Positions 35,610-44,507 of a stretch of 64,000 nt of DNA are shown piece by piece. The DNA lies in the NCBI GenBank assembly GCA_958296075.1, contig CATQHW010000003.1, positions 248,001-312,000 on the forward strand. The letters are read 5' to 3'. Numbering within the stretch: the first letter of the stretch is position 1; each line of letters starts with the position of its first letter. The notes under the pieces were generated by a model that did no database searches, was not told where the DNA came from, and saw nothing but the letters and a program-made list of their open reading frames with translations. Position numbers and translations under genes: made by a program. Source of the stretch: an uncultured Spirochaetia bacterium. Its GTDB lineage: Bacteria > Spirochaetota > Spirochaetia > SZUA-6 > Bin103.

Positions 35610-36709
35610 CCGGTGCGCTCCTGAGGGCGCAGGTCGTACGGCGCGTGGATCAGCGTGCGCACGCCGCCGGCGGTCACCAGCAGGTCGTCTTCGACCCGCA
35701 CGCCACCGCGCAGATCGTCGCCGTAGACGCCGGGCTCGACGGTGATGGTGTTGCCCTCTTCGAGCACGCCGTCCGGCCACGCCGGGTTGAGGTAGGGCGG
35801 TTCGTGCGGGCTCAAGCCGATGCCGTGGCCCAGGTGATGGAACATGCCGCCGGGCACGATCCGGTCCATGCGCTCGCGCGCCAAGTCGTAGAGATCGATG
35901 CAGGCCGCGCCGGGCCGCGCCAGACGCTTCACCTCGGCGAGCGTGTCGACCGCCTGCCGATGCGCCCGCACCTGCTCGTCGGTCGGCTCGGTCACCGCGA
36001 ACACGCGCGAGGCGTCCGCGTAGTAGCCGCGGTAATTGACGCCCAGATCGAGTATCCACAGCTCGCCGGCGCGCGCCGGACGGCGCCGCGGCGGGCCGCC
36101 GGGCGTCCCGCACTGGAAGTCCTGCCCGAATCGCAGCGGCAGCTCGCCCGCCTCTTCCACCACCGCCGCGGACAGCGCGTTGTACAGCGCAAGCTCGTCC
36201 AGGCCCGGTTCGATCACCTGGGCGGCGCGGGCGTAGGCGGCGTCCACGCACCGCGCGGCTGCCTGGATCAGCTCGACCTCATCCGGGTCCTTGCGGCGGC
36301 GCAGGCGGAGCAGATCGGGCGTCACGTCGGTGAACGCGGCGTCGAGCCGCTGTAACACGGCGGCCCCCAGCACCCCCTGATCCAGGCCCACGCGGCGCGC
36401 TCCGGCCAGCTCGGGCGCCAGCCGCGCGGCGATGCCGTCCGCCTGGTCAAGGCGGATCGTCGCGTTGGACTGCGCTTCGGCGACGCGCACGTCGTCCACG
36501 GCGGCGCCGTCCTCGCGCGGCTCGCTGGTGACGAGCGCGGAGCCGCCGGCGCCGATCGCCACGGCGCCCAGCGCGAACCACGGCGCCAGGCAGCCGCTGA
36601 CGTAGTAGACGTGGCACGGGTCGGTCAGCAGCAGCAGGTCGAGCTCGCGGTCCTCCAGAATGGAGCGCACCCGGTCGAGGCGCCCGGAGCAGCCTTCTAT
36701 CGTCAACAT
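35606..36709 (-). CDS. Xaa-Pro aminopeptidase (M24) family protein
   Basis: Two-domain metalloenzyme of 367 residues. The N-terminal creatinase domain runs to about 120. The pita-bread domain shows all five metal positions in order: LWILDLGVNYRGYYADASRVF (two Asp), FHHLGHGIGLSPHEPP (His), GNTITVEPGVY (Glu) and GVRVEDDLLVT (Glu). It therefore looks like an active peptidase, unlike the divergent relative at 11288. ATG at 36709 is 7 nt after TAGACT. It overlaps the symporter by 4 bp, suggesting joint peptide/amino-acid use. Confidence 0.92.
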   Translation of the reverse strand: MLTIEGCSGRLDRVRSILEDRELDLLLLTDPCHVYYVSGCLAPWFALGAVAIGAGGSALVTSEPREDGAAVDDVRVAEAQSNATIRLDQADGIAARLAPELAGARRVGLDQGVLGAAVLQRLDAAFTDVTPDLLRLRRRKDPDEVELIQAAARCVDAAYARAAQVIEPGLDELALYNALSAAVVEEAGELPLRFGQDFQCGTPGGPPRRRPARAGELWILDLGVNYRGYYADASRVFAVTEPTDEQVRAHRQAVDTLAEVKRLARPGAACIDLYDLARERMDRIVPGGMFHHLGHGIGLSPHEPPYLNPAWPDGVLEEGNTITVEPGVYGDDLRGGVRVEDDLLVTAGGVRTLIHAPYDLRPQERTG

Positions 36710-36716
36710 GGCCGCG

Positions 36717-36722
36717 AGTCTA
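36717..36722 (-). promoter_or_regulatory. -10-like TAGACT before the M24 peptidase
   Basis: Hexamer on the minus strand with 7 nt to the ATG at 36709. No clear -35. Spacing as in the other apparently leaderless genes. Confidence 0.35.
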
Positions 36723-36765
36723 CCGCAGCGGCACCGAAGCCGCTTGCGTGGCGACCGCTTCGGTT

Positions 36766-36771
36766 TACTAT
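36766..36771 (+). promoter_or_regulatory. -10-like TACTAT before the AspH-like hydroxylase
   Basis: TACTAT with TTGCGT about 16 nt upstream; 9 nt separate it from the GTG at 36781. It lies inside the longer frame that opens at 36748, which argues for the later start. Confidence 0.4.
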
Positions 36772-36780
36772 AGGGAGGCG

Positions 36781-37533
36781 GTGGTACTCCTGATCGTCAT
36801 CGGCGCCGTCATGGTGGTGGGGCTCGCGGTGTTCCTCATCGAACCCGGCGTCTTCGCGTTGGCCTACAGCTTGGTGACGCCGCTGTTCGTACGCAATCCG
36901 CCGTTCGTGGACATGGACCGTGCGTTTCCCAAGCACCGGCTGATCGAAGCGGCCTACCCGGTTATCCGCGCCGAGGCGGAGGCGTTGTTGCGCCAACCGG
37001 AGCGGATACCGCAGTTCCACGAGGTCGACCGGCTGCAGACCCCGATTTCCGGCAACGACGGCATCCCGTGGCGCACCTTCTTCCTCAAGGGCCACGGCAT
37101 CTGGCACGAGACCAACGTCAACCTGACGCCGAAGACGGTCGAGGTGCTGCGGCAGATCCCGGAGGTCGATACGGCGATGCTGTCGATCCTGGGCGGCGGC
37201 AAGCACATACCGCCGCATCGCGGTTTCTACCGGGGGGTCTACCGCTACCACCTGGGGCTGATCGTCCCGGACGACGCGCCGGTCTACATCGTCTGCGGCG
37301 GCCGGGAGTATCACTGGCGGGAAGGCGAGGGCGTGTTGTTCGACGACACCTACCGGCACGAGGTGTGGAACAGGAGCGCGCGCGCGCGCGTGGTGCTGTT
37401 CCTGAGCATCCTGCGCGAGGCCGACCTGCCGCGCTGGCTGCGTCCGATCAATCGGATGGTGCGCTCCATGATCCAACGCTCGCCGAAGTTGAAGCGCGCC
37501 GGCAAGCGCGCCGAGGTGGCGATGGACCTGTAA
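36781..37533 (+). CDS. Aspartyl/asparaginyl beta-hydroxylase family dioxygenase
   Basis: Membrane-anchored Fe(II)/2-oxoglutarate oxygenase of 250 residues. An N-terminal helix (about 1-28, VVLLIVIGAVMVVGLAVFLI) is followed by the AspH/LpxO-type domain. The iron-binding His residues lie in IPPHRGFYRGV and YRHEVWN; the usual acidic ligand is replaced by Gly, as in this family, and Arg in ARVVLFL would bind 2-oxoglutarate. LpxO relatives hydroxylate lipid A acyl chains, so a lipid substrate is possible. GTG at 36781 was chosen for the promoter spacing; GTG at 36748 would add 11 residues. It diverges from the M24 gene. Confidence 0.82.
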   Translation: MVLLIVIGAVMVVGLAVFLIEPGVFALAYSLVTPLFVRNPPFVDMDRAFPKHRLIEAAYPVIRAEAEALLRQPERIPQFHEVDRLQTPISGNDGIPWRTFFLKGHGIWHETNVNLTPKTVEVLRQIPEVDTAMLSILGGGKHIPPHRGFYRGVYRYHLGLIVPDDAPVYIVCGGREYHWREGEGVLFDDTYRHEVWNRSARARVVLFLSILREADLPRWLRPINRMVRSMIQRSPKLKRAGKRAEVAMDL

Positions 37534-37580
37534 CGGTCGCGCGGCGTCGCCGGGGTCGGGAGTCGCCGAGGCCCGGTGAG

Positions 37581-37895
37581 CTACAGGCCGCCGAACAGCC
37601 GCTCGGCCGCCTCGCGGGCACGGTCGCCAGAGGCATGGTCGCCTGAGGCACGGTCGCCTGCATGCGGACCGGGGCCGGCCCCCTCCCGCACCTTGAAGTA
37701 TTCGCAGAAGTTGGAGCGGTCCTTCAGGGACACCGGCTCGGCGATCGGTTCCCGGCACTCCTGGTGGGCGGACCGGTCGTAGAAGCGGCAGTTCAGGCAG
37801 ACGTGCGCGTCCTTGCCGCAGCTCGGGCACGTGGTCGCGCGGAATATCTCCAGGTCCGCGTCGAACGCCGTGCCGCACGCGAAGCACCTTCCCAC
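37581..37895 (-). CDS. Small Cys-rich (zinc-ribbon) protein
   Basis: Protein of 104 residues with Cys pairs CFACG, CPSCG and CLNC followed by the motif RFYDRSAHQECREPI and a final FCEYF. Three paired Cys sets with a late Cys fit one or two structural zinc sites. I recall related short proteins in spirochaetes, which supports the phylum call but could not be checked. The tail (about 70-104) is low-complexity with GD repeats and may not be part of the fold. GTG start, with TATCAT 11 nt upstream. Function unknown. Confidence 0.75.
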   Translation of the reverse strand: MGRCFACGTAFDADLEIFRATTCPSCGKDAHVCLNCRFYDRSAHQECREPIAEPVSLKDRSNFCEYFKVREGAGPGPHAGDRASGDHASGDRAREAAERLFGGL

Positions 37896-38008
37896 GACAG
37901 CGCCGGATGATAGCGTCGCGGCGGCCCGGCGGCAACGGCGCCGGGTCTGGCGGTCCGGGGTCTGGCGGACGCCTTGACCGGCGTGGTCGGGTCGGGTTCG
38001 ATGCGCGC

Positions 38009-38533
38009 ATGCCCAGGCGATGCGTCTATGCGGCCAGTTTCGACCCGATCACCAACGGCCACCTGTGGGTGGTCGAGCAGGGCGAGCGGCTGTTCGACGA
38101 ACTGATCGTGGCCATCGGCACCAACCCGGACAAGCAGTACGCGTTCTCCATCGAGGAGCGCGTCAACCTGGTGCGGGCGTCGCTGGCCGACTACGCCAAG
38201 GCCACGGTGGAGACCTACGAGAACCGCTTCCTGGTCGAGTACGCGCGGTCGCGGGGCGCGGAGTTCGTGCTGCGCGGCATCCGCACGGAGCTCGACTATC
38301 AGTACGAACGCTCGATGAAGTACATCAACAGCGACCTGGACGCGGGCGTGGTCACCGTGTTCCTGATGCCTCCTCGCGAGATCGCCGAGGTGAGCTCCAG
38401 CGCGGTCAAGGGGCTGATCGGGCTCGCGGGCTGGGAGACGGTGCTCGCCAAGTACGTGCCGCCCCCGGTGCGCGCCGCGTTTGTGGAGCGCTTCAGCTCG
38501 ACCCGCGGGCAGGCTCCTCCGCCGGCTCGCTGA
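38009..38533 (+). CDS. coaD: Phosphopantetheine adenylyltransferase
   Basis: CoA-biosynthesis enzyme of 174 residues transferring AMP from ATP to 4'-phosphopantetheine. It has SFDPITNGHLWVV with the catalytic His, then RGIRTELDYQYE with the phosphate-binding Arg, and PPREIAEVSSSAVKGL, the ISSS-type loop. Slightly longer than E. coli CoaD (159 residues) at the C-terminus. Start set at the ATG before PRRCVYAAS, the expected opening strand; the open frame runs 100 nt further upstream. Its 3' end overlaps the convergent MFS gene by 41 bp. Confidence 0.92.
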   Translation: MPRRCVYAASFDPITNGHLWVVEQGERLFDELIVAIGTNPDKQYAFSIEERVNLVRASLADYAKATVETYENRFLVEYARSRGAEFVLRGIRTELDYQYERSMKYINSDLDAGVVTVFLMPPREIAEVSSSAVKGLIGLAGWETVLAKYVPPPVRAAFVERFSSTRGQAPPPAR

Positions 38534-39770
38534 GGACCGCGCGTCGGCCCAGCTCGGGGTAGCGCCACCGCACCAGCGCCAGACCGCAGAGTCCCAGCAG
38601 CGCGAAGCCGGCGAGCGCCGCCTGCGGCCCGACGCGCTCGGCCGCCAGCCCCAGGATGACGGCGCCCAACGGCTGCATGCCGATCGCCAGACCGACGACC
38701 CCCAGCGAGCGCCCGCGCAGCGCCGGGGGCGCGGCCCGCAGCGTGATCAGTATCTGCATGGCCGCGAAGCCGGAGAAGCCAACGCCGCCGGCCAGCAGCA
38801 ACCCTACCGAAAGCAGGTAGGCGCGGGAGAGCGCGAACCCGCCGATGCAGACGAACAGCGTCGACATGCCGGCGGCGAACACCCATCCGGGCCGCCGGGC
38901 GGCGCGCGCGGCCAGCGCGAAGGAGCCGGCCAGCGCGCCGACGCCCCATGCGGCGACCAGGATGCCGAAGCGCAGCGCGTCGGCGGACAGCACGTCGCGG
39001 CCGATCACCGGCACCATCTGATGGAACGGGAACGCGAAGAAGTTGGCGACCAGGGTGACCGCGACGGTCGCCTGCAGCGCCCGCCGGCCGCGCAACGTGA
39101 CCAGCGCGGCGCGCGCGCGCGCGGCGATCGTCAGCCGCTCCGCGTTCGGCATCGGCGGCGGCGTCCGGCGCTGGTCGGAGGGGAGCAGCGCGAGCGAAGC
39201 CGCGTGGATGGCGGCGAGCCCCGCGTAGGCGATCGCGAACCCTCCCGTGCGCGTCAGTACCCCGGCGATCAGCGGCCCCACGATCAGGCCGATGGTGAAG
39301 GTGGTCGTGTCGACCGGGACCGCGGTCGCCAGCTCGCCGGCGTCGAACAGCTCGGTGTACAGCGACCGGCGGTTCGCGAAGTCGAAGCTCCAGACCGTGC
39401 CGATCAGCCCGATCACCAGATGGGCGCTCCAGGCAGCCGGCGCGCCGAGCGCCAAGTAGAGCGCGTAGGCGGCGACCACGGTCAGACAGATACTCTGGGT
39501 GATCCGCAGCAGGCGCAGGCGTACGACGCGGTCGGCCAGCGTGCCGCCCACGTACGCCAGCAGGAGCATCGGCAGGCCGCGGGCGGCGCCCAGGGCAGCG
39601 ACCGCGGCCACCGAATCGGTGAGCTCCAGCACCAGCCACGACAGCACCACCAGCTCGTAGGCGCGGGTGGCGTACCACAGCCCCGATGAGGCCACCAGCC
39701 GCCGGAAGCGGGGCTTGGCTGCCAGGAGCTGCCAACCCGATACCGGCGGCGCCGGTCCGCGATCGCTCAG
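38493..39770 (-). CDS. MFS transporter with apparent CTG start
   Basis: Major facilitator of the MFS_3/enterobactin-exporter type, about twelve helices. Helix 1 follows KPRFRRLVASSGLWYATRAYE and a VGGTLADRVVRLRLL loop lies after helix 2. The first canonical start (GTG, 39695) falls inside the conserved FRRLxxS entry to helix 1. The frame upstream gives a plausible cytoplasmic N-terminus (SDRGPAPPVSGWQLLAAK) back to CTG at 39770, whose last bases form the valS stop (CTGA overlap). From there the protein is 425 residues. The conservative alternative is 39695 (400 residues). Confidence 0.85.
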   Translation of the reverse strand: MSDRGPAPPVSGWQLLAAKPRFRRLVASSGLWYATRAYELVVLSWLVLELTDSVAAVAALGAARGLPMLLLAYVGGTLADRVVRLRLLRITQSICLTVVAAYALYLALGAPAAWSAHLVIGLIGTVWSFDFANRRSLYTELFDAGELATAVPVDTTTFTIGLIVGPLIAGVLTRTGGFAIAYAGLAAIHAASLALLPSDQRRTPPPMPNAERLTIAARARAALVTLRGRRALQATVAVTLVANFFAFPFHQMVPVIGRDVLSADALRFGILVAAWGVGALAGSFALAARAARRPGWVFAAGMSTLFVCIGGFALSRAYLLSVGLLLAGGVGFSGFAAMQILITLRAAPPALRGRSLGVVGLAIGMQPLGAVILGLAAERVGPQAALAGFALLGLCGLALVRWRYPELGRRAVLSEPAEEPARGSS

Positions 39771-42700
39771 GTGAGTTGGCTCAGGTTCTGCCGCACCGCC
39801 TGCAGCTCCGCGCGCGCGTCGGCCAGACGCTGCCGCTCCCGCGCCACCACGTCGGCGGCGGCGTTGGCCAGGAAGCCGGCGTTGGCCAGCTTCTTCTGCG
39901 AGGCGTCGATCTGCCGCTGCAGGCGGTCGCCGTGCTTGGCAAGGCGCCGCCGCTCGACGCCGGCGTCGACCACGTCGAGCAGGTGCACCTCATGGTCGCC
40001 GGCGACCGCCGATGCCGCGCCGGCCGGCGGATCGCCGCCGGCCGCGAAGCGCAGCGACGCCAAGCCGGCCGCGCGCCGGATCAGGTCCCCGTAGGCGTCG
40101 AGCGACGACGCGCCGCCGCCGTCGCCGCTCGAACGGATCACCGCGTCGAGCGGCTTGCGGGCTTCCACGCCGTGCCGGGCGCGCAGGTCGCGGACGGCGC
40201 GCGCGACGTCGCGCAGCCGGTCGAATCCGGCTTCCAGCGCTGCGTCCTCCACGCCCGGGTCGGCCGCCGGCCAAGCGGCCACGGCCAGCAGCTCGGCGTC
40301 GGCCGGCTGCCAGCCGGCGATGCCGCGGCGCGGCGCCAGCTCGCGCAGCCGCGCCCACAGGGTTTCGGTGATGAACGGCACGAACGGGTGCAGCAGCCGC
40401 AGGACGCCGTCGAGCGCGGTCGCCACGGTCTGCCGCGCCGCGCCGGCGTCCGCGTTCCCGGCCGACGCCGGTTCCGGCGCGGCTCCCGCTGCGGAGGCAA
40501 GGCGCGGCTTGATCAGCTCCAGGTACCAGTCGCACAGGTCGCCCCAGAAGAACTCGCGCACGGCGGCGAGCGCCGCCGAGGGCCGGTAGCCGGCAAGCTG
40601 CTCCTGCACCGCCGCGCAGGTGCGCGACAGGCGTGACAGGATCCAGCGGTCCTCGGCCGGCAGCTCGTCGAGCGTCCGTTCCCGGTACCGGTAGCCGCGC
40701 AGGTTGATGAAGGCGAAGCGCGCCGCGTTCCACAGCTTGGTGCAGAACGCGCGGCCGACCTCGAACCGATCGCTGCTCAGGGTCGCTCCCGGCAGGTCGG
40801 GGATGGTGCCCAGCACGTCGAACTCCTTGCCGGTGTCGGGACAGAGATAGGTGAAGATGGTGCGCCCGTGCTCGGCTGCGGCCAGATCGATCGTCTTGCC
40901 GGTGAACGGCGAGACCGCCTGCACCGGCAGACGGATGTCCTGACTGCCGGTCTGCATCTCGCACATCACGTAGCGCAGCGCGTCGCCTCCGTAGCGCTCG
41001 ATGATGTCGACCGGATCGATGCCGTTGCCCGCCGACTTCCGCATCATCTCGCCCTTGCCGTCCAGGATGTTGGCGTGGATGAAGCAGTGCTCGAACGGCA
41101 GATCGCCCAGGTTGTACATGCCGGCGATGACCATGCGCGCCACCCACAGGGTGATGATGTCGCGGCCGGTCACCAGGCAGGAGCCGGGGTAGTAGTAGCT
41201 CAGGCAGTCGGTGGCGCCGCAGGCGGCGCCGGGCGGCGTCTGGCCGGGGTCGACCGGGGCGCTTTCCGGATCGGGCCAGCCCAGCGTGCTGTGCGGCCAC
41301 AGCGCGCTGGAGAACCAGGTGTCCAGCACGTCCGGGTCCTGCTCGAAGCCGAGCGCCGTCAGGTCGTCTCCCAGGGCGGTCTCCGCCTCGGCGTCACGGA
41401 GGCAGACGTCGATCTCCACCTCGCCGGCGCGGCGCGCCGCCTCGATCGTGAGGGCGCGGCCTTCCTCGCCGACCGCCGTAGCTGTCTCCCGGAGCTGCAC
41501 CGCCGCGTCGTGGCGGCCTTGCAGGCGCTCGGCCAGATCGAGCGCCTGCTGCAGGCGGCCGCCCGCGCAACGCGCGGTCCAGATCGGGATCTGGTGGCCC
41601 CACCAGAGCTGCCGGCTGATGTTCCAGTCGCGTTTCTCCGCCAGCCAGTCGAGGTAGGTGCGCGCGTAGCGGTCGTCCGGAAAGAAGGCGAGCTTGCGCC
41701 CGGTCGGCGACCGCCAGTCGCCGGCCACGGCGTCGATCGCCGCTTGCGCCAGACCGGGGATGGTCGTTTCGTTGGCCGTGCCGCGGCCGGCGGTGACGCC
41801 GCCGGGCACGTCGCCCATGCGCAAGAACCATTGCCGTGACAGGTACGGCTCGATCGCCGTGCCGGAGCGGTCCGAGTGGCCGATCTCGATCCGGTGCGGC
41901 TCGATCCGTTCCAGCAGCCCGGCGCTCTCCAGATCGGCGACCACGCGGGTGCGCGCCGAGGCGCGGTCGAGGCCGGCGTACGGTCCGGCGGCGTCGTTCA
42001 GGGAGCCGTCCGGGCCCAGGATGTTGATCAGGCCGATCCGGTCGCGGTGGCGCTGCCACACCGCGAAGTCGTTGGGGTCGTGGCCGGGCGTGATCTTCAC
42101 GCAGCCGGAGCCGACCTCCGGCTTCGCCCACTCGTCGGCGATCAGCGGTACCGGCCGGTCGAGCAGCGGCAACCGGATCAGGCGGCCGGCCGACGCCATC
42201 TCCGCCAGGCGGATCAGGCCGTCCAGATCGGTTTCACGCCGCCGGCGAAGCCCGGCGAGCTGCTCCTCAAGGGCCGGCCGCTCCCGTTGCGGAGCGCGTG
42301 CGGCGCGCGCCGCAAGACGCTCGATGGCGCGGTCCAGAGCCGCCTGCGGGTGCGGATGGCAGGCGACCGCGGTGTCGCCCAGCATCGTCTCCGGGCGGGT
42401 GGTGGCGACCACCACGTGCGCTGGTTCCCCCGGCGCCGGATCGATCACCGGGTACCGCAGGTGCCAGTAGGCGCCGTCCACCGTGCGGTAGCCGATCTCG
42501 TCGTCGGAGACCGCGGTACGCAGCGCGCAGTCCCAGTTGACCAGCCGCGTGCCGCGGAACACCAGCCCGTCGCGGAACAGCGACAGGAACGTGTGGCGCA
42601 CGGCGCGCGAGCAGACCGCGTCCATCGTGAACCGCTGCCGATCCCAGTCGCACGAGCAGCCCATCGCCCGCTGCTGCTCGACGATCCGCTGCTGGTACCG

Positions 42701-43102
42701 GTCCTTCCACTCCCAGATACGCTGCACCAGGGCGTCGCGTCCGATGTCGTGCCGGGTCTTGCCCTCCAACTCCAGCAGGCGGCGCTCGATCACCGCCTGG
42801 GTGGCGATGCCGGCGTGATCGGTGCCGGCCATCCACAGCGTGTTGTCGCCCAGCATCCGGTGCCAGCGGATCAGCAGGTCCTGCATGACGTTGTCCATGG
42901 CGTGCCCCATGTGCAGGGCGCCGGTGACGTTGGGCAGCGGCATCATCACCACGTAGCGCCGCTCGCGATCGTCGGGGGCCGCGCTGAACGCGCGCGCGGC
43001 AATCCAGCGCTCGGTCGCTTCCCGCTCGGCCGTCGCGTGGTCGTAGCGGGTCGGCAGCGGCTCGCCGGCGGGCGGCGTTCGTCCATCGTTCGTCGGGTCC
43101 AT
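39767..43102 (-). CDS. valS: Valyl-tRNA synthetase
   Basis: Charges tRNA-Val. 1111 residues, longer than E. coli ValS (951). The HIGH-type motif is PLPNVTGALHMGHA near 50, the editing domain has TTRPETMLGDTAV, and the C-terminal coiled coil (ERRRLAKHGDRLQRQIDASQ) is present. The KMSKS site reads MMRKSAGNGIDP, changing the first and third positions. An extra segment of about 50 residues (SPFTGKTIDL to GATLSSDRF) splits the usual join between TGQDIRL and VEGGRNF-type sequence. ATG at 43102 (MDPTNDGR) was chosen over an open extension to 43258. Confidence 0.95.
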   Translation of the reverse strand: MDPTNDGRTPPAGEPLPTRYDHATAEREATERWIAARAFSAAPDDRERRYVVMMPLPNVTGALHMGHAMDNVMQDLLIRWHRMLGDNTLWMAGTDHAGIATQAVIERRLLELEGKTRHDIGRDALVQRIWEWKDRYQQRIVEQQRAMGCSCDWDRQRFTMDAVCSRAVRHTFLSLFRDGLVFRGTRLVNWDCALRTAVSDDEIGYRTVDGAYWHLRYPVIDPAPGEPAHVVVATTRPETMLGDTAVACHPHPQAALDRAIERLAARAARAPQRERPALEEQLAGLRRRRETDLDGLIRLAEMASAGRLIRLPLLDRPVPLIADEWAKPEVGSGCVKITPGHDPNDFAVWQRHRDRIGLINILGPDGSLNDAAGPYAGLDRASARTRVVADLESAGLLERIEPHRIEIGHSDRSGTAIEPYLSRQWFLRMGDVPGGVTAGRGTANETTIPGLAQAAIDAVAGDWRSPTGRKLAFFPDDRYARTYLDWLAEKRDWNISRQLWWGHQIPIWTARCAGGRLQQALDLAERLQGRHDAAVQLRETATAVGEEGRALTIEAARRAGEVEIDVCLRDAEAETALGDDLTALGFEQDPDVLDTWFSSALWPHSTLGWPDPESAPVDPGQTPPGAACGATDCLSYYYPGSCLVTGRDIITLWVARMVIAGMYNLGDLPFEHCFIHANILDGKGEMMRKSAGNGIDPVDIIERYGGDALRYVMCEMQTGSQDIRLPVQAVSPFTGKTIDLAAAEHGRTIFTYLCPDTGKEFDVLGTIPDLPGATLSSDRFEVGRAFCTKLWNAARFAFINLRGYRYRERTLDELPAEDRWILSRLSRTCAAVQEQLAGYRPSAALAAVREFFWGDLCDWYLELIKPRLASAAGAAPEPASAGNADAGAARQTVATALDGVLRLLHPFVPFITETLWARLRELAPRRGIAGWQPADAELLAVAAWPAADPGVEDAALEAGFDRLRDVARAVRDLRARHGVEARKPLDAVIRSSGDGGGASSLDAYGDLIRRAAGLASLRFAAGGDPPAGAASAVAGDHEVHLLDVVDAGVERRRLAKHGDRLQRQIDASQKKLANAGFLANAAADVVARERQRLADARAELQAVRQNLSQLT

Positions 43103-43186
43103 TTCTTCTGGCCCCCATACTAAACGAGTCCCGATCCCGTCGTCTCCGCATCCCGCCGCGCATTGCCGATCGAGCGCGGGGGCTGG

Positions 43187-43192
43187 TACCTT
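43187..43192 (+). promoter_or_regulatory. Weak -10-like hexamer TACCTT
   Basis: Preceded by TGG and 7 nt before the ATG at 43200. Only three positions match the consensus, so support comes from the spacing alone. Confidence 0.25.
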
Positions 43193-43199
43193 TACCGGT

Positions 43200-43577
43200 A
43201 TGGACACGCGCATAAGGCAGCGCGCAAAGGCCAGGTCGGCGCCGGAATACGTCGCCAAGATGGACTGCGACGCGGAGATATGGCCGGCGATGTCCGAGTT
43301 GGCGAAGCGTTTTCAGGAGAAGACGTTCTTGCCGACCTTTGGTGATATCAGGAATTTCTGTGAGGCTTACGGAATCGATGAGCCTGCGTCGCATTCTCGT
43401 GCCGGCTCGATTCCGAGAGTCTTCAAGTTCATGGCGACGATGGACCGCGATGAGATCCGACGAATAGTGGACGACCGGCTGTTCTCGGGGCCGTCGCGGC
43501 TGGGGCCGATTGCCGACGCGATCCGGGCGAATGGTCGGGCCGCGGCGTTCCGCGATCGGTCGATGCACGGGAGTTGA
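43200..43577 (+). CDS. Conserved hypothetical protein
   Basis: Soluble protein of 125 residues, all-alpha by composition, without membrane helix or signal. The second half (PTFGDIRNFCEAYGIDEPASHSRAGSIPRVFKFMATM, read in parts, then FSGPSRLGPIADAIR) looks like a constrained, evolutionarily kept segment. Base composition is a little less GC-rich than the neighbours. It diverges from valS with 97 bp between, and ends 13 bp before the ABC ATPase gene. I do not recognise a function; the coiled basic-acidic mix would suit a regulator, which is not evidence. Confidence 0.65.
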   Translation: MDTRIRQRAKARSAPEYVAKMDCDAEIWPAMSELAKRFQEKTFLPTFGDIRNFCEAYGIDEPASHSRAGSIPRVFKFMATMDRDEIRRIVDDRLFSGPSRLGPIADAIRANGRAAAFRDRSMHGS

Positions 43578-43590
43578 CGAGCGCTCGGTC

Positions 43591-44478
43591 ATGATCGAAG
43601 TCCGCGAGGTCGTGAAGCGCTACGGTGGCCACTTGGCCGTCGACCGGGTGTCGTTCCGCGCCCACGCCGGCGAGATCTTCGGGCTGCTCGGCCCGAACGG
43701 CGCCGGCAAGAGCACGATCATCCGTATGATCATGAACATCCTGGCCGCCGACGCGGGCGAGGTGCTGTTCGACGGCCGGCCGCTCGGCGAGGCGGACAAG
43801 GAGCGCATCGGCTACCTGCCGGAGGAGCGCGGCCTGTATCAGCGCCAGACGGTACGGGAGGTGCTGGCCTACCTGGCGGCGCTCAAGGGCATGCCCCCGG
43901 CCCGGTCCGCGGCGGCCATCGACGCATGGCTGGGGCGGTTCGAACTGGCCGACTGGCGCGACCGCCGGGTCGAGCAACTCTCCAAGGGGATGGCGCAGAA
44001 GGTGCAGTTCATCGCCGCGGTGGTCCACGATCCGGAGATCGTCTTCTTCGACGAGCCGTTTGCGGGCATTGATCCGGTCTCCGCCGACGTGCTGCGCGCC
44101 GCCCTGGAGGACTTGGCCCGCGCCGGCAAGACCGTACTCTTCTCCACCCACCTGATGGAGCACGCCGAGCGCATCTGCGAGCGCGTGCACATCATCGACC
44201 GCGGCCGGACGGTGATCGACGGCCGGCTGGCGGAGGTGAAGGACCGCTTCGGCGCCGGCACCATTCAGGTGGAGATCGACGGCGACGCCGGCTTCCTGCG
44301 CGGCGATCCGCTGGTGGCCGGCCTGACCGGCTACCCGAACTACGTCGAGATCGAGCCGGCCGGCGGGGTCGCCCCCGAACGCATCCTCAAGCTGCTGGTC
44401 GACCGGGTCCGCGTGCGCCGCTTCGAGGTGGTCGCCCCGTCGCTGCACCGCATCTTCGTGGAGCGCGTGCAGCGGTGA
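43591..44478 (+). CDS. ABC transporter ATP-binding protein (NatA type)
   Basis: Cytosolic ATPase of 295 residues. Walker A is GPNGAGKSTIIRM, the Q-loop region PEERGLYQRQTV, signature LSKGMAQKVQFI, Walker B VFFDEPFAGIDPVS and H-loop STHLMEHAERIC, all intact. A C-terminal regulatory stretch of about 70 residues (VEIDGDAGFLRG) fits the NatA/YhaQ group of Na+ or antibiotic efflux pumps. The matching permease would be expected next, but a desaturase gene intervenes and the permease at 45723 is broken. The start ATG is 13 bp after the hypothetical gene. Confidence 0.92.
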   Translation: MIEVREVVKRYGGHLAVDRVSFRAHAGEIFGLLGPNGAGKSTIIRMIMNILAADAGEVLFDGRPLGEADKERIGYLPEERGLYQRQTVREVLAYLAALKGMPPARSAAAIDAWLGRFELADWRDRRVEQLSKGMAQKVQFIAAVVHDPEIVFFDEPFAGIDPVSADVLRAALEDLARAGKTVLFSTHLMEHAERICERVHIIDRGRTVIDGRLAEVKDRFGAGTIQVEIDGDAGFLRGDPLVAGLTGYPNYVEIEPAGGVAPERILKLLVDRVRVRRFEVVAPSLHRIFVERVQR

Positions 44479-44493
44479 ACCGGCGCGAGAGCC

Positions 44494-44499
44494 TATAAT
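44494..44499 (+). promoter_or_regulatory. Perfect -10 TATAAT before the desaturase
   Basis: Consensus TATAAT with 8 nt to the ATG at 44508. No good -35 is found 16-18 nt upstream, where the end of the ABC ATPase gene lies. The transcript would start within 2 nt of the ATG, that is, leaderless. Confidence 0.65.
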
Positions 44500-44507
44500 C
44501 GAAGCCC

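Noticed and set aside
36748-36780. Earlier GTG start of the AspH-like gene
   Set aside because: Would place the probable -10 inside the coding region; kept only as an alternative.
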